DNA of 43,809 bases from Chloroflexota bacterium (GTDB taxonomy: Bacteria > Chloroflexota > Anaerolineae > Anaerolineales > Villigracilaceae), in the NCBI GenBank assembly GCA_016219545.1, contig JACRMH010000026.1, positions 1 to 43,809 of the forward strand, given 5' to 3'. Positions within the stretch are counted from its first letter, which is position 1, and each line of letters starts with the position of its first letter. A program made the translations under genes and the position numbers. This document shows, piece after piece, positions 31,171-40,330 of this stretch. Under the pieces are notes generated by a model. That model was not told where the DNA came from. It did no database searches and was given only the letters and a program-made list of their open reading frames with translations.

Positions 31171-32067
31171 ATGAATAGAAAATTTCTAGGATTGGTTGTC
31201 GGAATCATTCTCATCACATTGGCCTGCGGGTCAGTCACCCCGTCTACGCCGGATCAAAGCGGAGTGGGAACGATCGTGGCGGAGACTTTACAAGCAGTCA
31301 CTGTTAATGCTCCAACTCTCGTTCCACCGACTCTTGAACCAACCGTGCAAAGCGGGATTCCGGTTTCGTTTCAAAATGTCTCATTTGTCATTCCGAATGG
31401 ACTGGCAAGCGGAGCCGCCGGGACAGTGGTCGCGGCCGTCACAGAGGAGAATGGCGCGCCATGGGATGCGGCACCTGAACATATCCAGTTCACGCTCAAC
31501 GGTTATATGTCCACAGGGAAATTTTCCGCAATAACGATCAATGTCTATCCGGCACAGGGATATTCAGATTCATACCCCGGAGCGACGAATAGCATTCATG
31601 AATTACAGGCAATCCTGGCAAGCCCATCGGCACAGTTGACAAACGATGCGCTTCCAAACGTCCCATATTTCAATGCGGCTCAGATGTTCGCAGCACAGAC
31701 GCAGAGAATTAATTTCGCAAGCGGATCAGGCGTGCGCATGGTGACTCAATATGGACAGGCAGTTGGATCCGTAACAAACAATGGCGTCTTCTATCATTTT
31801 CAGGGATTGACCGGGGATGGAAAATACTATGTTGTGGTCGTCCTGCCCGTCGGTTCACCTCTTCTGGTATCTGGTGAGGGCGAAAATGAACCAGTACCTG
31901 CTGGGGGAGTCCCCTTCCCCGGCTACACCACCCTTGACCCTAAAGACTATGAGGCTTATTTTCAAGCTGTGACCGATGTACTTAATGCATCCAGCCCGGA
32001 ATCATTCCAACCATCGCTGTCCCAGCTGGATGAATTGATACAATCCATTACGATCACTTCCCAGTAA
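31171..32067 (+). CDS. Lipoprotein, unknown function
   Basis: A 298-residue protein with signal and lipobox (IILITLACG), a Thr/Pro-rich linker (~23-60) and a globular domain with about two thirds beta character, such as ISFQNVSFVIPNGLASGAAG-like and KYYVVVVLPVGSPLL. No enzyme motif. Surface lipoproteins of this shape with 'TPxxTxxP' linkers are common in Anaerolineae. AAGAGGAA precedes the ATG. A degenerate GGDEF gene follows 39 bp later. Confidence 0.75.
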   Translation: MNRKFLGLVVGIILITLACGSVTPSTPDQSGVGTIVAETLQAVTVNAPTLVPPTLEPTVQSGIPVSFQNVSFVIPNGLASGAAGTVVAAVTEENGAPWDAAPEHIQFTLNGYMSTGKFSAITINVYPAQGYSDSYPGATNSIHELQAILASPSAQLTNDALPNVPYFNAAQMFAAQTQRINFASGSGVRMVTQYGQAVGSVTNNGVFYHFQGLTGDGKYYVVVVLPVGSPLLVSGEGENEPVPAGGVPFPGYTTLDPKDYEAYFQAVTDVLNASSPESFQPSLSQLDELIQSITITSQ

Positions 32068-32106
32068 GTAGATGCGGTAAAACATCATAAGATTCTGGAG
32101 GAACAT

Positions 32107-32586
32107 ATGAGAAGAACGACTTCGCACGATTCAGAGGTATACAGCAGTGATGTTTTCCGCATTTTGGCTGAATACGAAATCTCACGCTCGGCACGTTATC
32201 CCACGCCGGTGGGACTACTCCAGATCGAAATGACCCCGCACGCATCCAACGAGAGCGCCTTGCGCGCCGCGCCGGGAGTTTTTATTGCCGCACTCAATGG
32301 GCATCTACGTTCAGTGGACATCACCTCCTCTGCCGGAAGTGAATTCAGAATATTACTGCCTGCAACGAGCGTCTCAGGTGTTGAAACAATTTGCGAAAGA
32401 TTGCTTTCAGTATTCAAAAACAGATTTGATACTGATTTCGGCTCCGTGACCTTTTCACTTCACATCGGCGCCGCCAGTCACAGTGGTGGACCGTCACTTA
32501 CGGTGGACGGATTCTTCCAAAGTGTAGAAAAGGCGCTCAAGGAATCCAAGCTCAAAGGCCCGAATACTTATGTCATGACGGCGTAA
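32107..32586 (+). CDS. Degenerate GGDEF-like protein
   Basis: A 159-residue protein behind GGAGG. It keeps the GGDEF fold outline (SVDITSSAGSEFRILLPATS, then GVETICERLLSVFKNRF and VTFSLHIGAAS), but the signature is SAGSEF and metal-binding acidic residues are missing. It is short and lacks a sensor domain. An inactive, possibly protein-binding, cyclase-fold domain is the best reading. It sits between two lipoprotein genes on the same strand. Confidence 0.65.
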   Translation: MRRTTSHDSEVYSSDVFRILAEYEISRSARYPTPVGLLQIEMTPHASNESALRAAPGVFIAALNGHLRSVDITSSAGSEFRILLPATSVSGVETICERLLSVFKNRFDTDFGSVTFSLHIGAASHSGGPSLTVDGFFQSVEKALKESKLKGPNTYVMTA

Positions 32587-32629
32587 TTATCTTGAATTCA
32601 TCACGCCAAAATATTTTCGGAGAAAAGAA

Positions 32630-33385
32630 GTGAGAAAACCTATTTTTACAATTCTACTTGTGCTGGGGTTGATCCTTTCATCATGCAATCTTCCAGAAGA
32701 CCGCGCCGCATCACAAGAGCAGATCATGACCGCCGCCGCAATGACAGTTCAGTCTGCACTCAAGACGCCGCTGGCAACCCCAACAATAAGCACACCCACC
32801 GTCACTGTGGAAGGCAGCACGCTTACACCAGTGGTTTCATCATCGTCCACACCAGCCTCACTATCAACTCCGATGGCCAGTGTGGGAGATGTCATCAATT
32901 GCCGAAGTGGTCCAAGCAAATCATATAAAGTGGTGACCCAATTGATCCCCGGACAGTTGGTGCAGATCATTGGCTTCCTGCCTCCAAATTATTGGGTGGT
33001 AACTTCACCATTGGGAGAATGCTGGTTATCGGGTGAGTTTGCCACGCCGTCTGGAAATTTTGCGGCCGTTCCAACGGTCACAGCTCCACCCACGCCGGAA
33101 GGGATCAAACCTGCAGCACCGACATTCCCCTCAAACGGCTGGACATTCTACTGCTATGGTCCGGGGTCAGCAGATATTACCTTGACGTGGAATGACAAGG
33201 CGAATAACGAAACAGGCTATCGCATTTTTAGAAATAGCGAACTTGTCATTGACCTGCCTGCCAATTCTACGAATTTTGCTGAGACCATTGCGCTGAATTC
33301 GGGCCAGACGGTAACCTATCAAATACAAGCCTACAATTTGATTGGCGAATCCTTGAGTTCCATTGCAAGCATTACCTGTCCATAA
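32630..33385 (+). CDS. Lipoprotein with SH3b and fibronectin III-like domains
   Basis: A 251-residue protein starting at GTG (32630), with GGAGAAAAGAA upstream. Lipobox LILSSC, then a long Ser/Thr/Pro linker (~25-85), a bacterial SH3-like domain (GDVINCRSGPSKSYKVVTQL and ECWLSGEF, ~86-137) and a fibronectin III-like domain (~155-250: WNDKANNETGYRIFRN and YQIQAYNLIGESLSS). SH3b domains bind cell-wall peptides, so a wall-contacting surface protein is likely. Confidence 0.85.
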   Translation: MRKPIFTILLVLGLILSSCNLPEDRAASQEQIMTAAAMTVQSALKTPLATPTISTPTVTVEGSTLTPVVSSSSTPASLSTPMASVGDVINCRSGPSKSYKVVTQLIPGQLVQIIGFLPPNYWVVTSPLGECWLSGEFATPSGNFAAVPTVTAPPTPEGIKPAAPTFPSNGWTFYCYGPGSADITLTWNDKANNETGYRIFRNSELVIDLPANSTNFAETIALNSGQTVTYQIQAYNLIGESLSSIASITCP

Positions 33386-33421
33386 CAGGGTCTGAGATCG
33401 CCCTTTCGATATTCTAATAAA

Positions 33422-33453
33422 AATTCCCCGATGAAAAGTCATCGGGGAATTTA
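33422..33453. terminator. Bidirectional terminator
   Basis: AAATTCCCCGATG and CATCGGGGAATTT, a 13-bp stem with loop AAAAGT, between the SH3b lipoprotein and typA. Confidence 0.88.
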
Positions 33454-33455
33454 CT

Positions 33456-35312
33456 TTACGCTTCGAGTTGTTCTTTGGCCTTCTTAGTCTGCTTGCCGCG
33501 TTCATCGGTTGAGAGAATTCGTTTGCGAATTCTGAATGACTCAGGCGTTACTTCGAGCAGTTCATCATCAGAGAGGTATTCGATCGCTTCGTCCAGAGAC
33601 ATTTGTCGGGGCGGCACGAGGCGGATTTCCATATCGCCACCGGATGCGCGCATATTCGTCAAATGTTTCTTCTTGCAAACGTTCACGGCCAAGTCGCCGC
33701 CGCGCGCATTCTCACCCACGACCATGCCTTCATAGACATTGATGCCGGGTCCCAGGAATAATTGTCCGCGATCTTCTGCAGTCTTGAGTGCGTAAGCGGT
33801 GGTTGAGCCAGCTTCCCAGGCAACGATCGAGCCTTTTGTGCGGGCTGACATCGGGCCAGCCAATTCATCATAGCCATTAAAGATCGTGTGCATGACACCT
33901 TCGCCGCGAGTGGAGGTGAGGAATTGGTAGCGGAAGCCAAGCAGTCCGCGCGTGGGGACGATGTAAACAATGCGCGTCATACCCTGACCTGCATCTGCCA
34001 TCTCCATCATTTTGCCGCGCCTGCTCCCAAGCATTTCCACGACCACGCCGACAGTTTCATTGCTGGTCTCAACATGCACTTCTTCATATGGCTCAAGCAA
34101 AGCGCCGTCATCCGCTTTGTGATAGATCACTTCGGGGCGTGACACCTGGAATTCATATCCTTCGCGGCGCATGGTTTCAATGAGAATGCCGAGATGCAAT
34201 TCACCGCGACCGGAGACTAAAAAGTTTTCAGCTGATTCGGTATCTTCCACACGCAGTGACACATTGGTGCGGAGTTCATCATATAAACGTTCGCGCAGTT
34301 TTCGGGATGTACTCCAGGTTCCTTCCTTGCCGGTGAATGGCGATGTGTTCACGCCAAAGGTCATGCGGACAGTTGGTTCTTCGACTTTAATAGTTGGAAG
34401 GGCGACCGGATTGGCAGGGTCAGCGAGAGTCTCGCCAATGGCAATCCCTTCAAGACCGGCGAGGGAAATAATATCGCCAGCTTTGACCTCATCAATCTCA
34501 ACTTTATTCAAGCCTTTGAAGGTGTAAAGGTAACGGGCGCTTTCCGGCAGGATGGTCCCGTCCAATTTCATACGTGCCATTTTTTGCCCGGCTTTGATCG
34601 TGCCTGCAAAGACACGTCCAATTGCTGTCACGCCGCGATAATCATCATAACCAAGCATGGTAACCAGTAATTGCAGGGGCGCATCCGGGTCCACTTTGGG
34701 AGCGGGGATATGCTTGAGGATCACATCAAATAAAGGCTGCAGATCATCTCCAAGGTCGGGAGTAAGACCGGCCTTCCCAGCGGTGGCTTGAGCATAGACA
34801 ACGGGAAAATCCGCTTGTTCTTCAGAGGCGCCAAGTTCGATAAATAAGTCAAACGTTTCATTGAGTACGCGGGCAGGTTCGGCATCCTTGCGGTCCACTT
34901 TATTGATGACCACAATGGCTTTGTGTCCCATGGACAGAGCTTTCTTCAACACAAAGCGTGTTTGCGGCATGGGACCTTCCGCCGCATCAACGAGCAGAAG
35001 AACGCCGTCCACCATATTCATGACGCGTTCCACTTCCCCGCCGAAATCGGCATGTCCGGGAGTGTCAACGATATTGATCTTGATCGGCTTGTTGGTAACC
35101 GGATCATTGAGGGTAATGGCGGTGTTCTTGGCAAGGATGGTAATACCGCGCTCGCGTTCGAGATCGTTCGAGTCCATCACACGTTCTTCAACATGCTGGT
35201 TCTCTCGGAAGGTATGAGATTGTCCAAGCAGACCGTCCACAAGGGTGGTCTTGCCGTGGTCAACGTGCGCGATAATGGCGATATTTCGGAGGTCAGTTCT
35301 TTCGATTTGCAT
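33456..35312 (-). CDS. typA: Translational GTPase TypA/BipA
   Basis: A 618-residue translational GTPase. G1 is [13 protein letters not shown]2 is in [15 protein letters not shown]3 is [12 protein letters not shown], and G4 is [14 protein letters not shown]-like domains II, III and V follow, then the TypA-specific C-terminal domain ([20 protein letters not shown], then [10 protein letters not shown] and SFRIRKRIL). It binds 70S ribosomes and helps large-subunit assembly, especially in cold or stress. It appears to be a single-gene unit. The start has GAGAACC rather than a strong Shine-Dalgarno sequence. Confidence 0.97.
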   Translation of the reverse strand: MQIERTDLRNIAIIAHVDHGKTTLVDGLLGQSHTFRENQHVEERVMDSNDLERERGITILAKNTAITLNDPVTNKPIKINIVDTPGHADFGGEVERVMNMVDGVLLLVDAAEGPMPQTRFVLKKALSMGHKAIVVINKVDRKDAEPARVLNETFDLFIELGASEEQADFPVVYAQATAGKAGLTPDLGDDLQPLFDVILKHIPAPKVDPDAPLQLLVTMLGYDDYRGVTAIGRVFAGTIKAGQKMARMKLDGTILPESARYLYTFKGLNKVEIDEVKAGDIISLAGLEGIAIGETLADPANPVALPTIKVEEPTVRMTFGVNTSPFTGKEGTWSTSRKLRERLYDELRTNVSLRVEDTESAENFLVSGRGELHLGILIETMRREGYEFQVSRPEVIYHKADDGALLEPYEEVHVETSNETVGVVVEMLGSRRGKMMEMADAGQGMTRIVYIVPTRGLLGFRYQFLTSTRGEGVMHTIFNGYDELAGPMSARTKGSIVAWEAGSTTAYALKTAEDRGQLFLGPGINVYEGMVVGENARGGDLAVNVCKKKHLTNMRASGGDMEIRLVPPRQMSLDEAIEYLSDDELLEVTPESFRIRKRILSTDERGKQTKKAKEQLEA

Positions 35313-35432
35313 AAGGTTCTCTTTTTTTTAGTTAGGTGAGTTCGACGATTTTTTTCGATATTGGAGACAACAGATAAAGGAGTTTTTTTTGTCTTCCATG
35401 ATCTGCAATGTATCGTTCAGAGCTAGACACAC

Positions 35433-35453
35433 AAAAAAACTCCCGACGGGGAG
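35433..35453 (-). terminator. Terminator after the FGE-like gene
   Basis: Minus strand CTCCC-CGTC-GGGAG followed by TTTTTTT. The stretch 35454-35555 has no gene. The gap 35313-35432 should hold the typA promoter (TTGTGT-16-TACATT at 35434-35407 is one possibility). Confidence 0.7.
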
Positions 35454-35555
35454 GCCGAGAGCTTCAAGTCAATGGTTCGGCGTGCAGAATGTATATTACC
35501 AGATAGTATGGGGTTTGGGTAGGGGGGAGCGAAAAAAATGAATTTCACTCCAACC

Positions 35556-36521
35556 TTAGGGAGTGCGAGAGCATCGAAAACCGAGCACGTTGAAGTTGTC
35601 CGTTGGAGCCTTCTCGTTACGGTTGGTGGTGCGGACGTCATAGCCGTTATTGAGCCAGGAGCCTCCACGCAATACCCGGTCTTGACCTTGTTCAGGTCCA
35701 AAAGGATTCGAAATTGGTGAATTTGGATAATAGGTTTCACTATGCCAATCATTTACCCATTCCCACACATTTCCTGCCATATCGAATGCACCATACATAC
35801 TTTGCCCGGCAAGGTATATTCCCACCTGCGTTGTATCCCCTACGTTCATCTTGTAGTTCAGCAAGTTAGCATTCGGAGTGTCATTGCCCCAGGGATACAT
35901 GCTTCCACCCAGTCCGCGAGCTGCTTTTTCCCATTCCGCTTCGGTCGGCAATCTCCTGCCCACCCACCCGCAGTATGCATTTGCCATGTTCCAGTCCACA
36001 TAAATGACGGGGTAATTTTCAAATTCAGAGTTGCCATAATAACTTGTACGGGTATAAGAACTTTTATCCATCGGCTCCTGGCACACACCGGCGGCAACAC
36101 ATTTTGCATACATCGCGTTTGTCACTTCGGTCTGGTCGATCCAATAAGCATCCAGAGTTACCATATGCTGTGGTCTTTCATCAACAGCCCCCATCACATC
36201 ATCATAAGTGGAGCCCATCAGAAAATCACCTGAGGGCACGTATAACTGGGTCATGCCATCCACGCCGACCATCGTTGATCCGATGCCAAGAGTTGGTGTA
36301 GGTATTGAAGTAGGTGTATTGATCACAGGGATTTCAGTTGCCACTGCCGCATAAGGTTCCACCGCATTAGAAGCGGTTTCCACAAACTGGGTTGGGGCTG
36401 GCAACGCATCTGCATTGCCCGTGTTTACGCTGGCTACTTCTAAAAGGCTTCCAGTGGATGCACATGCGTTCAACGCCAACGCCAGCATAATTATCAATAA
36501 AAATGGAATTCGTTTGTTCAA
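35556..36521 (-). CDS. Lipoprotein with FGE-sulfatase (formylglycine-enzyme) fold
   Basis: A 321-residue protein starting at TTG 36521 (AAGGA upstream). Lipobox LALNAC, Thr/Pro linker (~20-85), then a full FGE-sulfatase domain: GMTQLYVPSGDFLMGSTYDD, ERPQHMVTLDAYWIDQTEVT, RRLPTEAEWEKAARG, GNVWEWVNDW and DRVLRGGSW...GFRC. The copper-binding, substrate-oxidising cysteines of true FGE are absent, since the RGGSWLNNGYDVRTTNR segment has none. It is therefore a fold relative used outside the cell for another purpose, not a sulfatase activator. No sulfatase gene is near. Confidence 0.88.
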   Translation of the reverse strand: MNKRIPFLLIIMLALALNACASTGSLLEVASVNTGNADALPAPTQFVETASNAVEPYAAVATEIPVINTPTSIPTPTLGIGSTMVGVDGMTQLYVPSGDFLMGSTYDDVMGAVDERPQHMVTLDAYWIDQTEVTNAMYAKCVAAGVCQEPMDKSSYTRTSYYGNSEFENYPVIYVDWNMANAYCGWVGRRLPTEAEWEKAARGLGGSMYPWGNDTPNANLLNYKMNVGDTTQVGIYLAGQSMYGAFDMAGNVWEWVNDWHSETYYPNSPISNPFGPEQGQDRVLRGGSWLNNGYDVRTTNRNEKAPTDNFNVLGFRCSRTP

Positions 36522-36694
36522 GATCTTTTCCTTTGGTTGATACTACTTTCTTTTATCAGACAAAAAATTGTTCTATGGATTTAAGAATTTCTATTCTATC
36601 GCTTATCTCATAAAATGAGTAAATTTTTTGTTGAAAATTGCGAGTAAAAAATGCAGCTTTTGTTTACCAAATTATGCGATGCTATTAAATGTGT

Positions 36695-36715
36695 TTATTG
36701 CATTATATGCAATAA
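36695..36715. promoter_or_regulatory. Palindrome TTATTGCATTATATGCAATAA
   Basis: A 9-3-9 inverted repeat (TTATTGCAT / ATGCAATAA) in the AT-rich gap between the FGE-like gene and arsR. It could be an operator; no regulator is tied to it. The rest of 36522-36920 is AT-rich, without a gene. Confidence 0.45.
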
Positions 36716-36924
36716 AGTATTGGGAGGGTTGTATCCGCATTAAAAAGAGTATACAAATCTGTATGGAATCCTGATAAAGCAATTTCATTTTTGATATTTT
36801 TCGATTCTTGAGGATGAAGTCTGTGTTTGGTTGGAACAACTCACGAAAACCAATTTTTTAATAAGGCGAACCGCTAATAAGTAATCATGACAGTTAACAA
36901 AGAAAGACATGACAATAAACACAT

Positions 36925-36952
36925 TCAATTTTATGAATATGATTTACAATAG
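36925..36952 (+). promoter_or_regulatory. arsR promoter with ATTCA-6-TGAAT operator
   Basis: An inverted repeat ATTCA (36925-36929), 6 bp, TGAAT (36936-36940) lies just ahead of TACAAT (36947-36952). ArsR/SmtB repressors bind TTCA/TGAA inverted repeats across the promoter, so this is the likely self-regulatory site. Confidence 0.55.
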
Positions 36953-36968
36953 ATTAAGGTAACTGAAT

Positions 36969-37352
36969 ATGAAAAAACAAAACCCTCTTCAACCAGTCGT
37001 CTCTTTATTTGAAACCATTTCCCCGCTGGCGCGGCTTGAAATTCTATTGAATATCGGCTCCGGCGAAGCCTGTGTTTGTCACCTGGAAACAAGGCTTGGA
37101 TATCGCCAGGCTTATATCTCACAGCATTTGATGGCGTTGCGTCAGGCAGGTTTGTTGGATTCGCGCCGCGAGGGAAAATATATTTTTCACCGGCTGGCAA
37201 AACCTGAAATATTGGATTTGCTAAAAGAGGCTGCCCATATTTCCAATGTTGCTCTTCCGAAGTTGGAAATGGTCAGCCCGGAAAAGCAATGTGCCTGCCC
37301 CACTTGCACAGAGTCCGTTCCGTCCCTCATCCCATTATCTGCAAAGGCCTGA
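36969..37352 (+). CDS. arsR: ArsR-family metalloregulator
   Basis: A 127-residue winged-helix repressor (YRQAYISQHLMALRQAGLLD recognition region; wing SRREGKYIFHR). The metal site EACVCHLE has Cys35 and Cys37, the CxC in the alpha-3 region that binds As(III) in ArsR. The C-terminus adds CACPTC (108-113), so extra thiols are available. It should repress the operon below until arsenite binds. AAGG is the only ribosome-site-like sequence. The permease start follows its stop by one base. Confidence 0.9.
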   Translation: MKKQNPLQPVVSLFETISPLARLEILLNIGSGEACVCHLETRLGYRQAYISQHLMALRQAGLLDSRREGKYIFHRLAKPEILDLLKEAAHISNVALPKLEMVSPEKQCACPTCTESVPSLIPLSAKA

Positions 37353-37353
37353 T

Positions 37354-38400
37354 ATGTTAACTCAGAAATATCGTCTGCACGACAAGAACATTCTGGCATG
37401 GCTGGCGGTTGTCACTGCCGCGCTTCTTTGGTTTCTGCTTTACAACATGGCACAGCCTTTTGCAAATTGGTTATCGTATGGATTGCTGCGTTCTGAAGCA
37501 GACTCACAGTTGGGAGAGTCTCTTGCATTCTTCTTTTATGATGTCCCGAAAATACTTCTGCTCCTGGGCGGGATGATCTTTCTGATTACTACCTTGCGCT
37601 CGTTCTTCAGCCCTGAGCAAACCCGCGCCTGGCTGGGTGGCAAACGTGAGGGTGTTGGCAACCTGTTAGCCGCCTCGCTTGGCGTGGTCACACCTTTCTG
37701 TTCGTGTTCCGCCGTGCCGCTTTTCATCGGCTTCGTTGAATCGGGGATCCCGCTCGGCGTAACCTTTTCCTTCCTAACCGCCGCTCCAATGGTCAACGAA
37801 GTCGCATTGGTCATGCTCCTGGGTTTATTTGGCTGGAAGGTGGCGGGAATGTATATGGCAAGCGGTATCACGATTGCAATTCTGGCAGGCATTGTGATCG
37901 GGCGCATGAAATTGGAAAATCAAGTCGAGGACTTCGTCTGGCAGATCAAAGCCAATCACGCTCAAGGCATGACCTATAGACCGACATGGTCCGAACGTTT
38001 TACAAATTCATGGCAAAGCACCAGGGAAATCGTCGGCAAAGTTTGGATGTATGTTGTGGTCGGGATTGCGATTGGCGCAGGAATTCACGGATACGTGCCA
38101 GAAAGTGCATTGGTAAGTATCATGGGCAAAAACGCATGGTGGTCAGTCCCTGTGGCCGTGCTCATCGGCGTACCATTGTATTCCAATGCGGCAGGCATCC
38201 TGCCCATAGCATCCGTATTGATCGAAAAAGGCGCCGCACTTGGAACGGTGCTGGCTTTCATGATGGCCGTCGTCGGACTGAGTCTGCCCGAGATGATCAT
38301 TCTGCGACGTGTGTTGAAGCCAAAACTGATCACCATTTTCATCGCCACCCTGACGATTGGCATTATCGCAATAGGATATTTCTTCAACATCATTTTATAG
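37354..38400 (+). CDS. ArsP/DUF318-family permease
   Basis: A 348-residue permease with 8-10 TM helices, PF03773 type. The family hallmark is SLGVVTPFCSCSAVPLFIGF, with two cysteines, followed by FLTAAPMVNEVALVMLLGLF. ArsP members export organoarsenicals; others in the family are unassigned. Its place in an ars operon supports arsenic export. The start is ATG 37354, one base after arsR. The longer frame (from 37246) overlaps arsR and has no support. Confidence 0.85.
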   Translation: MLTQKYRLHDKNILAWLAVVTAALLWFLLYNMAQPFANWLSYGLLRSEADSQLGESLAFFFYDVPKILLLLGGMIFLITTLRSFFSPEQTRAWLGGKREGVGNLLAASLGVVTPFCSCSAVPLFIGFVESGIPLGVTFSFLTAAPMVNEVALVMLLGLFGWKVAGMYMASGITIAILAGIVIGRMKLENQVEDFVWQIKANHAQGMTYRPTWSERFTNSWQSTREIVGKVWMYVVVGIAIGAGIHGYVPESALVSIMGKNAWWSVPVAVLIGVPLYSNAAGILPIASVLIEKGAALGTVLAFMMAVVGLSLPEMIILRRVLKPKLITIFIATLTIGIIAIGYFFNIIL

Positions 38401-38447
38401 ACCTCCACTCACTTCATTGAGAATGGAGTTTTCAAAAGGAGACTTTC

Positions 38448-38699
38448 ATGCTGACTATCAAAATTCTTGGTTCGGGTTGTGAAAACTGCAAGAAGCTGGC
38501 TTACCTGGCTGAACGTGCTGTCATACATCTTGGTGTTGAAGCAGAGATCATCAAGGTAACCGATTACAAAGACATCATGGCATATAACATCATGTCCACA
38601 CCGGGGCTGGTCATCAACGAAAAATTGGTTTCAGCCGGAAGGATCCCATCACAAGATGAGATCGCTGTCCTTATTACAACGGAGCTTGAAAAGGTATAA
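38448..38699 (+). CDS. Thioredoxin-like redox protein (CxxC)
   Basis: An 83-residue thioredoxin-fold protein with [10 protein letters not shown] (C11xxC14), a cis-Pro region (MSTPGLVIN) and the family ending. It is of the small 'redox-active disulfide protein' type found in arsenic operons, where it may handle arsenite thiol chemistry or reduce partner proteins. AAAGGAGAC precedes the ATG. Acr3 begins one base after its stop. Confidence 0.88.
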   Translation: MLTIKILGSGCENCKKLAYLAERAVIHLGVEAEIIKVTDYKDIMAYNIMSTPGLVINEKLVSAGRIPSQDEIAVLITTELEKV

Positions 38700-38700
38700 C

Positions 38701-39765
38701 ATGTCTGCGCCATCTACAACCAAAAAACTTTCCACCCTCGACCGCTACCTGACCTTGTGGATTTTCCTTGCCATGGCAGTTGGCGTGGGTATTGGCTTTG
38801 TAATGCCCGTAACTGTAGCCGTCTTCAACAAAGCTGTTTCAGTTGGGACAACCAACATCCCGATCGCGATAGGCTTGATCCTGATGATGTATCCACCGCT
38901 GGCGAAAGTCCGCTATGACGAATTAGGTGACGTTTTCCGCAATTGGAAAATTCTCGGACTTTCGCTGGTTCAGAATTGGATCATTGGTCCCATTTTGATG
39001 TTCGTTCTCGCAATTGTATTCCTGCGAGGCTATCCTGAATACATGACAGGACTCATCCTCATTGGGCTGGCACGTTGTATCGCGATGGTCATTGTTTGGA
39101 ACGAACTTGCGAAAGGCGATAACGAATACGCGGCGGGGTTGGTCGCATTCAACAGCATCTTTCAAGTCCTGTTCTACAGTGTGTATGCCTATGTATTCAT
39201 CACAGTCCTGCCGACATGGTTCGGCATGACTGGCAACATCGTGGATATCACCATCGGTGAGATAGCAAAGAGCGTGTTCATATATTTGGGCATTCCATTC
39301 ATTGCAGGCTTCTTCACGCGCTTCCTCCTTGTCCGCGCAAGAGGCAAGGATTGGTATCACAAAGTCTTCATCCCCAAGATTAGCCCGCTAACCCTGATCG
39401 CCTTGCTGTTCACCATTGTGGTCATGTTCAGCCTCAAAGGCGATGTGATCGTGCAGCTTCCGCTCGATGTAGTACGGATCGCAATTCCTTTGTTAATTTA
39501 TTTCGTGATCATGTTCCTAGTCAGCTTCTTCATGGGTAAATCCATCGGCGCAGATTATTCCAAGACGACGACGCTTTCATTCACTGCGGCCAGCAACAAC
39601 TTTGAGCTAGCCATTGCGGTGGCAGTGGCAGTCTTTGGCATCAATTCCGGCGCGGCATTTGCAGCTGTTATCGGTCCCTTGATCGAAGTGCCAGTGATGA
39701 TCGGATTGGTCAATGTGGCATTCTTCTTTCAGAAAAAATATTTCACTGAACGAGTGATGGTTTAA
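38701..39765 (+). CDS. acr3: Acr3-type arsenite efflux permease
   Basis: A 354-residue, ten-TM Acr3 carrier. Motifs: [20 protein letters not shown] with the conserved Cys, and [20 protein letters not shown] near the C-terminus. It exports As(III) using the proton gradient. ATG 38701 overlaps nothing and follows the thioredoxin-like gene by one base. It ends the operon at a clear terminator. No arsC-type arsenate reductase or arsA is in this operon. Confidence 0.95.
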   Translation: MSAPSTTKKLSTLDRYLTLWIFLAMAVGVGIGFVMPVTVAVFNKAVSVGTTNIPIAIGLILMMYPPLAKVRYDELGDVFRNWKILGLSLVQNWIIGPILMFVLAIVFLRGYPEYMTGLILIGLARCIAMVIVWNELAKGDNEYAAGLVAFNSIFQVLFYSVYAYVFITVLPTWFGMTGNIVDITIGEIAKSVFIYLGIPFIAGFFTRFLLVRARGKDWYHKVFIPKISPLTLIALLFTIVVMFSLKGDVIVQLPLDVVRIAIPLLIYFVIMFLVSFFMGKSIGADYSKTTTLSFTAASNNFELAIAVAVAVFGINSGAAFAAVIGPLIEVPVMIGLVNVAFFFQKKYFTERVMV

Positions 39766-39768
39766 AAT

Positions 39769-39810
39769 AAGATGGGCGTGGATCCATGGATTCGCGCCCA
39801 TCTTGTTTTT
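39769..39810. terminator. Terminator between acr3 and the phosphatase
   Basis: AAGATGGGCG (39769-39778) pairs with CGCCCATCTT (39795-39804), followed by GTTTTT. Confidence 0.85.
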
Positions 39811-39828
39811 ACTGCAAATTAGCAACGG

Positions 39829-40308
39829 TCAAGCGGGACCTTGGATTGCCTCGGCGATCCTATAAATATTTTCATACCCTGAGCGGATCATCGTCACCAG
39901 GTCGCGGATGATCTCGCCTGCATCGCTTCCCGCCATGATCGGGTCTGGAATATCGTACGAAAATCCCTCCACCACTTGCGAAAGCAGGTGGACTTTTTTT
40001 CTTGCAAATGGAAATTCAAATTGAATGGACTCTTTATGCCCCTTCTCCATGACCAAAACCAGATCTGCATCTTCTAGCATTTTTGCATCCAACATGCGCG
40101 TCTTATGATGGTCAATGCTCATTCCAAATGAACGCGCCATCTCAATCGCGTCTTGCGGCGCGCGCCGTCCGGCAGAAGTCCACGTACCGGCGCTGCCAAT
40201 GCGCCATTGAGGTAATGACCCATCGCGGGTCACTTGCCCAAGAAAAGTCTCGGCGGCGATGGGAGAGCGGTACTGATTGCCTGTACAAATAAACAAAACT
40301 GAAGTCAT
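39829..40308 (-). CDS. Low-molecular-weight protein tyrosine phosphatase
   Basis: A 159-residue LMW-PTP. The CX5R loop is FICTGNQYRSP (Cys8, Arg14 counting from MTSVLFIC), and the general acid Asp is in YDIPDP. The start is ATG 40308, behind GGAG; the longer frame runs into the kinase gene. It is directly downstream of, and on the same strand as, the tyrosine-kinase gene, matching Wzb/Wzc pairs, so dephosphorylating that kinase is the likely job. An arsenate-reductase role is less likely, although acr3 lies across the terminator. Confidence 0.88.
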   Translation of the reverse strand: MTSVLFICTGNQYRSPIAAETFLGQVTRDGSLPQWRIGSAGTWTSAGRRAPQDAIEMARSFGMSIDHHKTRMLDAKMLEDADLVLVMEKGHKESIQFEFPFARKKVHLLSQVVEGFSYDIPDPIMAGSDAGEIIRDLVTMIRSGYENIYRIAEAIQGPA

Positions 40309-40330
40309 GGTATTAACTCCGGGCAAGGTT

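Noticed and set aside
35379..35443. Inverted repeat GGAGTTTTTTT / AAAAAAACTCC as a small RNA or riboswitch before typA
   Set aside because: The pairing is mostly an A/T tract, and one arm is the tail of the upstream terminator. No conserved riboswitch core is visible.
37246..37353. Longer N-terminus for the ArsP-type permease
   Set aside because: It overlaps arsR in another frame and translates to low-quality sequence; ATG 37354 begins the normal protein.
39829..40308. arsC-type arsenate reductase belonging to the ars operon
   Set aside because: It is on the opposite strand, separated from acr3 by a terminator, and directly downstream of the tyrosine kinase. The CX5R loop fits a phosphatase, and the extra reductase cysteines were not seen.
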